DNA from: Promicromonospora sp. AC04
Lineage (GTDB): Bacteria > Actinomycetota > Actinomycetes > Actinomycetales > Cellulomonadaceae
DNA: 64,000 bases
Direction: 5' to 3'
Assembly: GCF_003058225.1 (NCBI RefSeq)
Contig: NZ_QBUG01000002.1
Coordinates: 682,001-746,000 of the forward strand
Part shown: positions 1 through 9,700 of the stretch, piece by piece
Layout: the number at the start of each line of letters is the position of its first letter
How positions within the stretch are numbered: position 1 is the stretch's first letter
Position numbers and translations under genes: made by a program
The notes under the pieces: generated by a model
The model's input: only the letters and a program-made list of their open reading frames with translations
Told to the model about the DNA's origin: nothing
Database searches by the model: none

Positions 1-693
1 CAGGAAGAAGTTGTTCCAGGTGGCGACCGTTGTGAGCAGCAGCACAGTGACGATGGCCGGGCGCAGGAGCGGCAGCACCACCTGGACGAAGAGCCGGATC
101 TCACCCGCGCCGTCGACCCGCCCGGCGTCGAGGATCTCCTCCGGCACGGCGTCCTGCGCGTAGACCCGCACCAGGTAGACGCCGACCGGGCTGAGCAGCG
201 ACGGCAGGATCACCGCCCACATCGTGTTGAGCAGACCCATCCCGCTCAGCAGCACGAAGGTGGGGATCACGAGCGCCGTCATCGGCACCATCACCGAGCC
301 GAGGAGGAGCGCGAAGAACGCGCTCCGGCCCCGGAACCGGTACTTGGCAAGGCCGTAGCCGGCCAGCACCGACAGCACCGTCGCGCCCACGCCGCCCGCT
401 ATCGCGTACACGAACGAGTTGCGGAACCAGACCCAGTAGATGCCGCCCTGGTGGCTGAACAGCCCCGCGATGTTGTCGAACAGGGAGAAGTCGGAGCCGA
501 ACCAGAGCGCTGCCCCGGCGAACAGGCCCGCGTTCGTCTTGGTGGACGCCACCACGAGCCACCACAGCGGCACGACGAAGTAGAGCGCGAGGAGCACGAG
601 CACCACGTGCGAACCGATGCGGCGGCCCTGGCCCACCGGGGCACTGGTGTCCCGGTCCGCGCGGGTTCCGGAAAGAAGGGTCGAGGTCGCCAT
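1..693 (-). CDS. CUT1 sugar ABC transporter permease, MalG-type (3' part outside window)
   Basis: Inner-membrane permease of a carbohydrate ABC importer, MalG/AraQ side. Reading the reverse strand from the ATG at 693 gives about 231 codons with no stop before the window edge, so the last 40-50 residues of a usual 270-300 aa protein are missing. Visible are a first membrane helix near residues 30-50, the YGLAKYRFRGR segment, and the permease loop with an EAA-like motif (EEILDAGRVDGAGE) followed by LPLLRPAI, which contacts the ATPase. The start overlaps the upstream permease stop by one base (TGATG), indicating translational coupling. It is the last gene seen of a binding protein-permease-permease operon, and the substrate is probably an arabino-oligosaccharide given the neighbours. 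Confidence 0.9.
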   Translation of the reverse strand, partial: MATSTLLSGTRADRDTSAPVGQGRRIGSHVVLVLLALYFVVPLWWLVVASTKTNAGLFAGAALWFGSDFSLFDNIAGLFSHQGGIYWVWFRNSFVYAIAGGVGATVLSVLAGYGLAKYRFRGRSAFFALLLGSVMVPMTALVIPTFVLLSGMGLLNTMWAVILPSLLSPVGVYLVRVYAQDAVPEEILDAGRVDGAGEIRLFVQVVLPLLRPAIVTVLLLTTVATWNNFFL

Positions 694-1628
694 CACTTCA
701 GCCCGCTCTGCTTGCGCGTCAGGAACAGGAACACGTACGAGCCCACGAACACGAGGAAGCCGAGCGCGAACGCCAGCGTCGAGGCGTAGTTGAACTGGCT
801 GTAGTTGAACGCCGTCGCGAACGCGTACATGTTCGGGGTGTAGTCGGTCGGGATGGCGCCCATCGCGGAGGACCGCAGCACCTGCGGCTCCGTGAAGAAC
901 TGCAGGGTGCCGATGAGCGCGAAGACCACGATCATCACCATCGACGACGAGATCATCGGCACCTTGATCCGCAGCGCGATCTGCCGGCCGTCGGCGCCGT
1001 CGAGCACGGCGGCCTCGTAGATCGAGGGGTCGATCGAGCGGAGCGCGGCGTAGATGATGATCATGTAGTAGCCCACCCACTGCCAGGTCACGATGTTGAC
1101 CAGCGACCCGAAGACGTTGGCGGAGCTGAGGAAGTTCGGCGCCGTCAGGCCCACCAAGCCGAACAGGTCCCCGGCCGGACCGAACCGGGGGCTGTACAGG
1201 AAGCCCCACATCAGGGCGCCGATCACGGCCGGGATCGCGTACGGCACGAAGATCAGCAGGCGCGTGGCCTTGCTGAGCCGCGTCGCGAGCGTGTCGAGCA
1301 GGAGCGCCGCCACGAGCGCGACCACGATCTGCACCGGCACCATGACCAGCACGAACCGGAGCACCCGCCACAGCCCCTCCAGGAACACCGGGTCCGTGAA
1401 CGCCTTGACGTAGTTGTCGGCGCCCACGAACACGCTGCGCCCGGCCGTGGCGATGCCCTTGTTGTGCAGGCTCATCCACAGCGCGTAGCCGAGCGGAAGC
1501 ACCAGGAACACGGCGAACACCGCGGCGAACGGCGCCACGTACACGTATCCCCAGCGCTGCCGCCGGCTGGCGATCTTGCTGGTGGGCCGGCTCTTGCTCG
1601 GCGCGACGACGCTCTTGCTCTCGCTCAT
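693..1628 (-). CDS. CUT1 sugar ABC transporter permease, MalF-type
   Basis: Inner-membrane permease pairing with the MalG-type protein encoded next. About 311 aa with a basic cytoplasmic N-terminus (residues 1-25), a first helix rich in A/F/V/L near 30-50, and the ATPase-contact loop PSIYEAAVLDGADGRQ about two thirds along. The open frame continues further upstream, but the ATG at 1628 is chosen because it overlaps the stop of the binding-protein gene as ATGA, and the longer frame would only read antisense to that gene's 3' end. Probable heterodimer partner in import of arabinan-derived oligosaccharides. No ATPase gene is visible here. Confidence 0.92.
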   Translation of the reverse strand: MSESKSVVAPSKSRPTSKIASRRQRWGYVYVAPFAAVFAVFLVLPLGYALWMSLHNKGIATAGRSVFVGADNYVKAFTDPVFLEGLWRVLRFVLVMVPVQIVVALVAALLLDTLATRLSKATRLLIFVPYAIPAVIGALMWGFLYSPRFGPAGDLFGLVGLTAPNFLSSANVFGSLVNIVTWQWVGYYMIIIYAALRSIDPSIYEAAVLDGADGRQIALRIKVPMISSSMVMIVVFALIGTLQFFTEPQVLRSSAMGAIPTDYTPNMYAFATAFNYSQFNYASTLAFALGFLVFVGSYVFLFLTRKQSGLK

Positions 1629-2977
1629 TCCGTGACCGTGAAGCCCTGCTCGGTGGCGTACTGCACCAGGCCGTCCTGGACGGTGCTCAGCGCGGTGCCT
1701 GCGTCGGTGTCGTTCTCGACCATGTCGAACAGCGCCTGCGTCTGCTGGTCGTACGCGTAGACCTGGAACGGGCTGAACGAGAAGCCCTCGTACCCCTTCG
1801 CAGCGTCGAGGAACACGTCCTCGTTGATCTTCTGCCCGCCGAAGAACGGCGCCTCGAGGCCCGTGAACCAGTCCGACTCGAGCATCGGCTTCCACTGCGG
1901 CCACAGCGCCGCGTCCTCGACGCCGAGCTTCCACGCCTCGTCGGTGTTGAACAGCTCCTTGGCGACGGTCGCGGCGGCCTCCGGCTGCTCGGACTGCGTG
2001 GTCACGGCGAAGGTGGAGCCGCCCCAGTTCACCTGGACCGGGTTCTCCGGGTCCCACTGCGGCAGCGGAGCGGCGCGCCACTCGGCGTCGGCGTCCGCCT
2101 CCGAGAGGCCCTGCAGGTAGCCGGGGCCCCATGCGGCTGCGAGGTAGACGGCGTAGGTGCCGTCCACGAGCGCCGCGTTGTAGTCGGTGGTGAACGCGTC
2201 CTCGGTGGCCACCAGGTCGTCGTCGATCAGGCCCTTCCAGTAGGTGAGGACCTCCTCGGCCTCCGGGCTGTCGACGTTGATGCCCACCTCGGTCGGCTTC
2301 GCGGCGTCGTACTGGAACGGCTCCCAGCCGTTCTGCGCGAACAGCGCGTAGTTGAGGGCGGCGCCGTTGGTCGGGAAGTCGGTGATGCTCCCCTCGAAGC
2401 CGGCGTCGCGCAGGTCCTGGGCGGCCGTCGCGAACTCGTCCCAGGTGGTCGGCACGTCGACGCCGTACTCCTCGAAGATGTCGGCGCGGTAGAGCAGGCC
2501 CATGGGGCCGCCGTCGACCGGGATCGCGTAGACCGCGTCACCGTTGGAGACGTCGGACCAGGAGCCCGCGGTGTAGTCGCCCTCCAGCTCGGCGGCGCCG
2601 TACTCGGAGAGGTCCACGAGCGACTCGAGGATCGTGAAGGTGGGGAGCACCTCGGCCTCGAGCATGATCACGTCGGGCGCGCCGGTGCCCGCCTCGATGG
2701 CGGTCTGGAACTTGTTGTACTCGTCCGCGCCCTGACCCGCGTTGGTCCAGCAGACCTGCAGGTCGGTGTGGGTCTCGTTGAAGTTGTCCACGATCTTGTC
2801 GAACGCCGGGTACCACGCCCACACGGTCACCTGGGCTGCGTCGGGCTGCTTGATCTCGTTGGTGCAGGTCGCCTCCGCGGCGCCACCGCCACCACCGGAG
2901 CAGGCCGCGAGGCCGACGGCGGATACGGCCATTGCGGCCGCGGCAGCCACGCCTCGGCGTCGGGCTGAAGTACGCAT
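1625..2977 (-). CDS. Sugar-binding lipoprotein of CUT1 ABC importer (extracellular solute-binding family 1)
   Basis: Binding lipoprotein, 450 aa. N-terminal basic residues, a hydrophobic stretch, then lipobox GLAAC with Cys26 as the lipidation site, followed by a Gly-rich linker. The body is typical of family 1 solute-binding proteins: VWAWYPAFDK near the start of the mature chain, PDVIMLEAEVLP, and FFGGQKINEDVF near the C-terminus. The ATG at 2977 is preferred to an upstream in-frame start because AAGGAGGA lies about 6 bases before it. First gene of a three-gene operon with ATGA and TGATG overlaps. A palindromic site with core CAACGTTG lies about 75 bases upstream, so the divergently placed LacI regulator probably controls it. 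Arabino-oligosaccharide is the best guess for ligand, by context only. Confidence 0.92.
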   Translation of the reverse strand: MRTSARRRGVAAAAAMAVSAVGLAACSGGGGGAAEATCTNEIKQPDAAQVTVWAWYPAFDKIVDNFNETHTDLQVCWTNAGQGADEYNKFQTAIEAGTGAPDVIMLEAEVLPTFTILESLVDLSEYGAAELEGDYTAGSWSDVSNGDAVYAIPVDGGPMGLLYRADIFEEYGVDVPTTWDEFATAAQDLRDAGFEGSITDFPTNGAALNYALFAQNGWEPFQYDAAKPTEVGINVDSPEAEEVLTYWKGLIDDDLVATEDAFTTDYNAALVDGTYAVYLAAAWGPGYLQGLSEADADAEWRAAPLPQWDPENPVQVNWGGSTFAVTTQSEQPEAAATVAKELFNTDEAWKLGVEDAALWPQWKPMLESDWFTGLEAPFFGGQKINEDVFLDAAKGYEGFSFSPFQVYAYDQQTQALFDMVENDTDAGTALSTVQDGLVQYATEQGFTVTE

Positions 2978-3046
2978 CCGAGTCCTCCTTGATTCGGTGC
3001 CCACGGCCGGAGGGCCGAGGTGCGCCCGGCATCGTCACCGGGTTTC

Positions 3047-3064
3047 TTTTCAACGTTGTAGGAA
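3047..3064. promoter_or_regulatory. Putative LacI operator upstream of sugar-binding protein gene
   Basis: Contains TTCAACGTTGTAG, which recurs exactly at 4276-4288 in front of the GH51 gene. The centre is the 8-bp palindrome CAACGTTG at 3051-3058. It sits between the LacI stop (3110) and the binding-protein start (2977). Confidence 0.6.
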
Positions 3065-3109
3065 TGCCGGGCACCGTTCTACCGGCTACCCGCCTTCATG
3101 GCAAGAGGC

Positions 3110-4198
3110 TCAGCCGACGATGATCGGCGCGACCTCTTCCGTCCCGCCCTGCTGGACGTCCACCACCCGGCCCTGCTCGCCCGGCGCGACGTCGCCCGTC
3201 GACTCCCGGCCCACGATCCGCGAGTCCGGCACCACCTTGCGGAACGGCGCCGGGTCGCCGGTCGCGCCGATGCGCGCCAGCAGCAGCTCCACCGCGGTGT
3301 GCGCGATCTGGTCCCGGCCCGGGTCGACGGACGACAGCGTGGGAACGGAGTACTTCGCGTCGTCGACGTCGTCGAACCCGATGAGGGCCACCTTCCCCGG
3401 GACGTCGATCTGGTGCGCGTGCAGGGCGTGCAGCGCACCGAGCGCCAGCGCGTCGTTGAGCGCGAAGACCGCGTCGAGCTCGACCCCGTCGTCGAGCATG
3501 CGGCTCATCGTCTCGGCGCCGGTGGAGCGGTGCCACAGGCCCGCCTCGCCGACCAGCTCCGGGTCGAACGGCAGCCCGGCCTCGGCGAGCCCCGCGCGGT
3601 AGCCCTCGGTCCGTAGCGCCGCTGACCCGACCCGCTCCCCCTCGTGCGCCCCGATCAGCGCGATCCGACGGCGGCCGAGCGACGCCAGGTGGAGGGTCGC
3701 CGCCTTGGCCGCCGCTACGTTGTTCATCGTCACGTGGTCGGCCGGGGCGTCGAAGACGCGCTCGCCGAGGATCACTATCGGGAAGTCCACCGTGAACAGG
3801 TCGATGTCGTCCGGCCCGAGCGCCAGCGGGGAGAAGATCAGCCCGTCCGTAAGGTGCCGGCGCCGGCCCGAGAGCACCTCGGTCTCCCGCTCGCGGCTGG
3901 CGCTGGTCTGCTCGATGAGCACGGTCCAGCCGGCGGCGTCGGCGGCCGAGATGACGGCGTCGGCCAGCTCCGCGAAGTACGGGAGCGACAGCTCCGGGAC
4001 CGCGAGCGTGATCAGCCCGGTGCGCCGCGTGCGCAGGTTCCGCGCGGACATGTTGACGCGGTAGCCCAGCTCCTCGATCGCGGCCTCGACGCGTTCCTTG
4101 GTGGCGGCGCGGATGTACGGGTAGCCGTTCACCACGTTCGACACGGTCTTGATGGACACGCCGGCGCGCTGCGCCACGTCGTGCATGGTCACGGCCAC
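3110..4198 (-). CDS. LacI-family transcriptional regulator of arabinan-oligosaccharide genes
   Basis: DNA-binding repressor, 362 aa. The LacI helix-turn-helix occupies residues 4-30 (MHDVAQRAGVSIKTVSNVVN), followed by the hinge helix region and a periplasmic-binding-protein-like effector domain with the usual GFDDVDDAKY motif. GTG start at 4198 with a GGGGAAAGG element upstream. It is divergent from the GH51 arabinofuranosidase gene and precedes the CUT1 importer operon. Matching palindromes (TTCAACGTTGTAG) lie before both, so it most likely represses itself, the hydrolase and the importer until an arabinose-containing sugar binds. The effector is not identifiable from sequence. Confidence 0.9.
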   Translation of the reverse strand: MAVTMHDVAQRAGVSIKTVSNVVNGYPYIRAATKERVEAAIEELGYRVNMSARNLRTRRTGLITLAVPELSLPYFAELADAVISAADAAGWTVLIEQTSASRERETEVLSGRRRHLTDGLIFSPLALGPDDIDLFTVDFPIVILGERVFDAPADHVTMNNVAAAKAATLHLASLGRRRIALIGAHEGERVGSAALRTEGYRAGLAEAGLPFDPELVGEAGLWHRSTGAETMSRMLDDGVELDAVFALNDALALGALHALHAHQIDVPGKVALIGFDDVDDAKYSVPTLSSVDPGRDQIAHTAVELLLARIGATGDPAPFRKVVPDSRIVGRESTGDVAPGEQGRVVDVQQGGTEEVAPIIVG

Positions 4199-4274
4199 GC
4201 TGCCAGCCTTTCCCCGCCGAGTTTTCCCACAGGGTAGAGGACCGACGTCGCTCTCGCGTCGCCGATCCGCTACT

Positions 4275-4291
4275 GTTCAACGTTGTAGAAC
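4275..4291. promoter_or_regulatory. Putative LacI operator between regulator and arabinofuranosidase genes
   Basis: A 17-bp imperfect palindrome, GTTCAACGTTGTAGAAC, with GTTC/GAAC outer arms. It lies 25 bases before the GH51 ATG and about 77 bases before the divergent LacI start, a placement suited to control of both. Shares 13 consecutive bases with the site at 3047-3064. Confidence 0.65.
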
Positions 4292-4315
4292 CGTCGATCG
4301 ATCCAGCGAGGAACA

Positions 4316-5854
4316 ATGACGACCTCCCGCACGCGCGTGCTGCTGCACCCAGACTTCACCGTCGGCACCGTCGACCGCCGCCTGTTCGGCTCCTTCGTGG
4401 AGCACCTGGGCCGCGCGGTCTACACGGGCATCCACGAACCCGGCCACCCGGCCTCGGACAGCCACGGCTTCCGCCGCGACGTCGCCGACCTGACCCGCGA
4501 GCTCGGCGTGACGACCGTCCGCTACCCGGGCGGCAACTTCGTGTCGAACTACCGGTGGGAGGACGCCGTCGGGCCCGTGGAGCAGCGCAAGCCGTTCCTC
4601 GACCTGGCGTGGCGCACCGTGGAGCCCAACCTCGTGGGGACCGACGAGTTCCTCCAGTGGGCCGAGCGCGAGGGCATCCAGCCGATGATGGCCGTCAACC
4701 TCGGCACCCGCGGAGTCGAGGAGGCAGTGGCCCTGCTCGAGTACTGCAATGGTGAGGCCGGCACCCGCTGGGCCGACCTGCGCATCGCCAACGGCCGCGA
4801 GAAGCCCTACGGGGTCAAGCTCTGGTGCCTGGGCAACGAGATGGACGGCCCGTGGCAGATCGGGCACAAGGACGCGCACGAGTACGGCAAGCTGGCGCGC
4901 AACGCCGGCGCCGCCATGAAGCTCGTGGACCCGTCGATCGAGCTGGTGGTGTGCGGCTCGTCAGGCATGGGGATGGCGACGTTCGGCGAGTGGGAGCGCA
5001 CGGTCCTGGAGTACACGTACGACCTCGTGGACCACATCTCGATGCACGCCTACTACGAGGAGATCGACGGCGACCGCGCGTCGTTCCTCGGGTCCGGCAC
5101 CGCGATGGACCGGTTCATCGAGCGGGTAGTGGCATCGGCCGACGCCGTGGGCGCGCAGCGCCGCTCGGACAAGCGCATCACCATCTCGTTCGACGAGTGG
5201 AACGTCTGGTACCTGACGACCCGCTTCCACGGCGAGCAGAACCTGCCGATCCAGAAGGACGCGCCGCGCATCATCGAGGACGTCTACTCCGGGCTCGACG
5301 CCGTCGTGGTGGGCGACCTCCTGGTCACGCTGCTGAACCACGCCGACCGGGTGCCGGTCGCGTGCCTCGCCCAGCTCGTCAACGTGATCGCCCCGATCAT
5401 GACCGAGCCGGGCGGCGAGGCGTGGCGGCAGCCCACGTTCCACCCCTTCGCGACGACGGCGCGACTCGCCCAGGGCGACGCGCTCGACCTGCGCGTGTCC
5501 ACGCCGACCATCACGACCAAGGCCCACGGCGAGGTGCCGTCGGTGACGGCGGCGGCCACCCTCTCGCACGACGCCGTCGCACTGTTCCTGACCAACCGCT
5601 CCGCCGAGCCGGTCGAGGTCGAGCTGGCGCACCTGGGCGCGGCGCTCGACGTCACCGAGGGCTGGTCCATGAGCGCCGACCACGAGCCCGCCGTCGCCGG
5701 CCCCGAGCATGCCGAGAAGGTGGCGCAGGAGCACTGGGGCGCGTTCGACGTCGCCGGCCGGGTCGCTGCTGCAGGCGACGGCACGACGACGAGGGTGACC
5801 CTCGCCCCGGAGTCGTGGACAGCGCTATCGGGGACGCTCACGCAGCCGAAGTAG
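4316..5854 (+). CDS. abfA: Intracellular alpha-L-arabinofuranosidase, GH51
   Basis: Hydrolyses terminal alpha-L-arabinofuranosyl residues from arabino-oligosaccharides in the cytoplasm. 512 aa, the usual GH51 length, with no signal peptide. The TIM-barrel catalytic domain carries the acid/base in LGNEMDG (Glu175) and the nucleophile in ISFDEWNVWY (Glu294), the same numbering as well-studied Geobacillus enzymes. RYPGGNFVSNY near residue 70 is another family signature. The C-terminal ~130 residues form the expected beta-sandwich. ATG with a GAGGAA element 6 bases upstream. Divergent from the LacI regulator and probably repressed through the intervening palindrome. It would act on sugars brought in by the adjacent CUT1 importer. 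A large hairpin follows the stop. Confidence 0.96.
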   Translation: MTTSRTRVLLHPDFTVGTVDRRLFGSFVEHLGRAVYTGIHEPGHPASDSHGFRRDVADLTRELGVTTVRYPGGNFVSNYRWEDAVGPVEQRKPFLDLAWRTVEPNLVGTDEFLQWAEREGIQPMMAVNLGTRGVEEAVALLEYCNGEAGTRWADLRIANGREKPYGVKLWCLGNEMDGPWQIGHKDAHEYGKLARNAGAAMKLVDPSIELVVCGSSGMGMATFGEWERTVLEYTYDLVDHISMHAYYEEIDGDRASFLGSGTAMDRFIERVVASADAVGAQRRSDKRITISFDEWNVWYLTTRFHGEQNLPIQKDAPRIIEDVYSGLDAVVVGDLLVTLLNHADRVPVACLAQLVNVIAPIMTEPGGEAWRQPTFHPFATTARLAQGDALDLRVSTPTITTKAHGEVPSVTAAATLSHDAVALFLTNRSAEPVEVELAHLGAALDVTEGWSMSADHEPAVAGPEHAEKVAQEHWGAFDVAGRVAAAGDGTTTRVTLAPESWTALSGTLTQPK

Positions 5855-5865
5855 GGCGGGTTCAG

Positions 5866-5924
5866 TAGAACGCTGGCGAAGTAGAACGCCAGCCTTGCTG
5901 GGGTTCTATCTCGCCAGCGTTCTA
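5866..5924. terminator. Large hairpin between convergent abfA and relQ-like genes
   Basis: Outer arms 5866-5879 and 5911-5924 are perfectly complementary over 14 bp, and an inner stem (5881-5893 with 5897-5909) adds about 12 more pairs. There is no clear U-tract. It lies between convergent genes, so a bidirectional terminator is likely. It also contains 16-bp tandem units, described separately. Confidence 0.7.
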
Positions 5925-5950
5925 TCTCGCTGCAGTTCTGTCTCGGCGCA
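5903..5950. repeat. Three 16-bp tandem units starting GTTCTRTCTCG
   Basis: Units at 5903-5918, 5919-5934 and 5935-5950 each begin GTTCTATCTCG or GTTCTGTCTCG and then diverge over the last 4-5 bases. The left arm of the hairpin shows the same 16-base period with GTAGAACGC at 5865 and 5881. Related units occur at 19657-19669 and 47431-47462. Confidence 0.75.
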
Positions 5951-5951
5951 G

Positions 5952-6731
5952 TCAGTTGTCCGTGTCGAAGCCGAAGCCGCCGTCCGCCTCCGCCGAGCGC
6001 CAGAAGTCGCGCAGCATCTCCTCCGGCGTGTGCAGGTTGTGTCGGCTCGCCACGGGCTCCTCGTCGCCCGAGATCGCCTTGACCTCGTCGTGGATGCGTT
6101 CCATCGAGGTGTCGAGGGACCAGGCGACGTCCGAGGCGAGCTTCAGCGAGTCGGTGAGGTGCCGGGGCACGTCGCCGTCGTACTTGTAGTAGATCTTGTG
6201 CTCGAGGCTCGCCCAGAAGTCCATGGCGATGGTGCGCAGCTGGATCTCGACGATCACCTGCTCGACCCGGTCGGACAGGAACACCGGGATCTGCACGATG
6301 AGGTGCAGCGACTTGTACCCGGTCGCCTTCGGGTGCTTGATGTAGTCCCGCTCCTCCAGCAGCGTCATGTCCGACTGCTTCAGGATCATGTCGCGCACCA
6401 GGTAGATGTCGTTGACGAAGCTGCAGGTGATCCGCACCCCGGCGATGTCGAACATCTGCCCCCTGACGCCCTCCGGCGTCAGTGGGATGCCCTTGCGCCG
6501 GCACTTGGCGACTATCGACTCGAACGACTTGAGCCGCGACCCCACGTGCTCCACGGGGTTGTAGTTCTGCATGTGCCGGAACTCGTCCCGCAGGATCGAG
6601 ACCTTGGTCATGACCTCGTCGATCCCGAACTTGTAGGTCAGCACGAGCCGGCGCAGCTCGACCACCAGCTTGCGGAGCTCAGCAGGGTCAGGTACGGGGT
6701 GTTCCCGGACGTCCTCGGGCAACTTGCTCAC
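5952..6731 (-). CDS. Small alarmone synthetase, RelA/SpoT-type GTP pyrophosphokinase domain
   Basis: Single-domain (p)ppGpp synthetase of the RelQ/RelP type, 259 aa. The protein transfers pyrophosphate from ATP to GTP/GDP. The synthetase signatures are visible: FDIAGVRITC, the G-loop region HPKATGYKSLHLIV, and VEIQLRTIAMDFWASLEHK. No HD hydrolase domain and no TGS/ACT regulatory domains are present, and the length suits a stand-alone synthetase. GTG start at 6731. An 11-bp inverted repeat ends at the base next to the start codon. It sits inside the sugar island, downstream of the secreted arabinanase gene, but has no evident functional link to it. Confidence 0.92.
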   Translation of the reverse strand: MSKLPEDVREHPVPDPAELRKLVVELRRLVLTYKFGIDEVMTKVSILRDEFRHMQNYNPVEHVGSRLKSFESIVAKCRRKGIPLTPEGVRGQMFDIAGVRITCSFVNDIYLVRDMILKQSDMTLLEERDYIKHPKATGYKSLHLIVQIPVFLSDRVEQVIVEIQLRTIAMDFWASLEHKIYYKYDGDVPRHLTDSLKLASDVAWSLDTSMERIHDEVKAISGDEEPVASRHNLHTPEEMLRDFWRSAEADGGFGFDTDN

Positions 6732-6761
6732 GGGACCACCGTACGGGTTGACGGTGGTCCC
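6732..6761. terminator. Inverted repeat between secreted GH43/GH51 gene and alarmone synthetase start
   Basis: Arms GGGACCACCGT (6732-6742) and ACGGTGGTCCC (6751-6761) are perfect, with an 8-base loop. It follows the GH gene stop and directly abuts the synthetase GTG, so it may terminate the former, limit ribosome access to the latter, or act as an operator. Confidence 0.5.
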
Positions 6762-6776
6762 GTGGGCATGAATCGG

Positions 6777-9700
6777 CTAACGCTCCTCGAGGCGGAGGAA
6801 CGTGATCGAGTGGGCCGGGAAGTCGTACGTGAACTGAGAGCCATCACCCGAGGACGACACGTCGAGCGTCGTCGCCCCCTCCACTGGCACTACCCGTTCG
6901 GGCTGGGTCTTGGTGTTCCTGGCCGACGGCGCCCCGCTCATCTCGATGACGTCGGCATACCGAGCGACCGAGTAGCCGTCGACCGAGACCGCCGTGCGCG
7001 CCACGGCCTCGTACGGGTTGACGACCTTGAGCATCAGGTCACCCGTCCGCTCGTCCCGCGTGACCACCTGGTACAGCGACTCGGTGGTCGGCTCGGTGTA
7101 GGTCATCTGCAGCTCGCCGTCGAGGTACAGCTTGATGCTCCGCCCGGAGACCACCACCTTCACGTGGTAGTCCCGGCCGGTCTCCATGGAGTGGCCCTCC
7201 ACCGCCGCGACCTCGCCCGCCGAACCGCCGTCGGCCCGCTGCAGGGCCTGCCGGGTGTTGTTCCACCCGCCGAGGTTCCACCAGTAGAAGTCGTCCCGGC
7301 CGCCGGCCGCGAACCCGACGAGGAACGCCTCGCTGCCGCCCAGCTTCCGGGCGTCGAGCTCCAGGGTGTAGTTGTCCCAGTCCTTGCTGTAGGCGTCGGT
7401 GATGATCGAGCGGGCATCGGTGACGTTCCCGGCCGACTGCACGTACTCGCCGTCGGCCACGGCCCACGAACCGGACTGGGGGTCCCACTGCGACCCGTCG
7501 CCGAACGAGTCGGAGAAGAGCACCTCGCCGGACTCGTTGTCGGTGACCACCACGTCGTCGTACGCGGCCTGCGTGTTCCAGGTCGACAGGAAGACGCCGC
7601 CCGAGATGTCCGCGGGCGTCTCCTCGGGGCCGTCGTGCGTGGACGGGACTACCTGGTCGCCCGTGTTCGTCATGAACATCTGCTGCGTGTAGTACGACGT
7701 CGAGCCCCACGACTCGTCGTTGTCGAACCACATCATGTCCGGGGACCACTGGACGTAGTCCTCGTTGGCGAACATCGGTGCGTAGGAGGCGAGCTCCACC
7801 AGGTCGGAGTTGCGCTCGATCCCGGTCATGTACGCGGCCTCGGACAGCGCGTTCGACCACGCGTTGCCCCGCGAGGCGTACTCACCGAGAAAGACGTGCG
7901 GCCCCTCGCGGTCGTAGGAGTCGTACCGCTCGGTGTTCGACAGGAACCACGACGGGTCGTTGTAGTAGTGCTCGTCGACCATCGCGACGCCCTGCTCGCG
8001 GTTGAAGTCCCAGAGCTCGTCGAACCGGGCGCCGGTGTCGTCCGGGCCGGAGTTGGAGATCACCGTGACCTCCGGGTGGGCCGCCTCGACGGCGTCGCGG
8101 AACCGGGGGAAGTTGGCCTGGAAGGTGTCGGTGTTCTCCTCGTTGCCCAGCCCGATGTACTTCAGGTTGAACGGCTTCGGGTGCCCCAGCGCGGCGCGCA
8201 CCTTGCCCCACTTGCTGCGCACGGACCCGTTGGCGAACTCGATGAGGTCAACGGTGTCCTGCACCCAGCGGTCGATGCGGACGTCGTCAGTCATCTCGGG
8301 GATGTTGCTGCCGCAGCCGTTGGCGCCCACCGACAGCACGGGCAGCGGCGTGGCCCCGAGGTCCTCGGCGAACTCGAAGTACTCCAGGTAGCCCAGGCCG
8401 TAGGTCTGGTTGTAGCCCCAGAAGTTCCAGTTCGTGGGCCGCTTCTCGACCGGCCCGATGGTCTCCTTCCACTGGTACGTCCGACGGCGGTCGGCGCCGT
8501 CCGACTCCAGGTACGTGTCGAAGGTGCCCACGTTGGTGACGCAGCCCCCGGGGAAGCGCAGGAACGACGGCTCCAGCTCGGCGACCTTCTCCGCGAGGTC
8601 CGCGCGCAGCACCGAGCGCCCGTTGACCGGGCCGACCCACGTGTCGTGCGGGAAGAGCGAGACCATGTCCAGGCGCAGCGTGCCGGCCGCGCCGCCGGTC
8701 ACCACGAGCCGGGCGTCGTTGGCGGTGCCGCGCGGGGTGAGCCTGGCCGTGTGCTTCTTCCACCGGTCGGTGCCGTCGACGTCCACGGTGGTGGACGCGT
8801 ACGTCGTCGCGCCGTCGGGCGACTCCAGGCTGACCGTGAGGCGCTGCTTGCGCTCGGCGCGCGCGAACACGGAGAAGTCGTACTTCTCGCCCTGCTCGAT
8901 CGCGAAGCCCTCGTTGTAGCTCGCGTTGCGCACGCCCACACCCGGGCCGTCGGCCTCGACGGTCAGGTAGGCCCGGTTCGCGTCGTTGAGCCACTCCCCC
9001 CGTTCGGACTCGACCTGGGCGGTGCCGGTGGACCCGCGGCGCTGCACCACGTCCCACCCCGTCATGCCGGTGAAGTTCCGGTTGTCGGTCGCCGCGAACT
9101 CGAAGGACCGGTTGCGGACCAGCTCGGCGTACAGGCCGCCGTCGGCCGCGTAGTTGATGTCCTCGTAGAAGACGCCGTAGAGGTCGTCGCTCATCTCGGT
9201 GCCCGCCGCATCGGCGTCGACGTCCAGCGTGTGCTCCTGGACCGGGGTCTGCGCGGGCGGGTACGCGGCGAGCAGGCGGTCCCGCTCCTCGGCGGTGATC
9301 GGCAGCACGGTACCGTGCCGGGGGCTGGCCGGCAGGATCGCGTCGAGGTTGGCCGTCCACTCGCCGCTGCTCAGGTCGTCGGTCTCGAAGAGCATGTAGC
9401 CCTGGCCGCCGTGGTAGCTGGGCTGGTCCTGGAGCAGGAACCAGCGGTCGTCGGTGAGCGACGGGAACAGCGTGGGCCCCTCGCCGCCGGTGAACGTGCC
9501 GCCCCACGGGTTGGGCTGCCCGAACCCGACGCGCTCCTTGATCAGGTCCCAGCCGTCGCCCTCGGTCACGCCCTGGGTACGGCGCAGGTCGGTGGACGAC
9601 TCCTGCCGCATCCCCATGTACGACTCGTCCTTGGTGAGGCGGTAGTAGACGCCGTCCTCCTGCGCGACCGTGGAGTCGATCATGCCGAGGCCGTCGCCCT

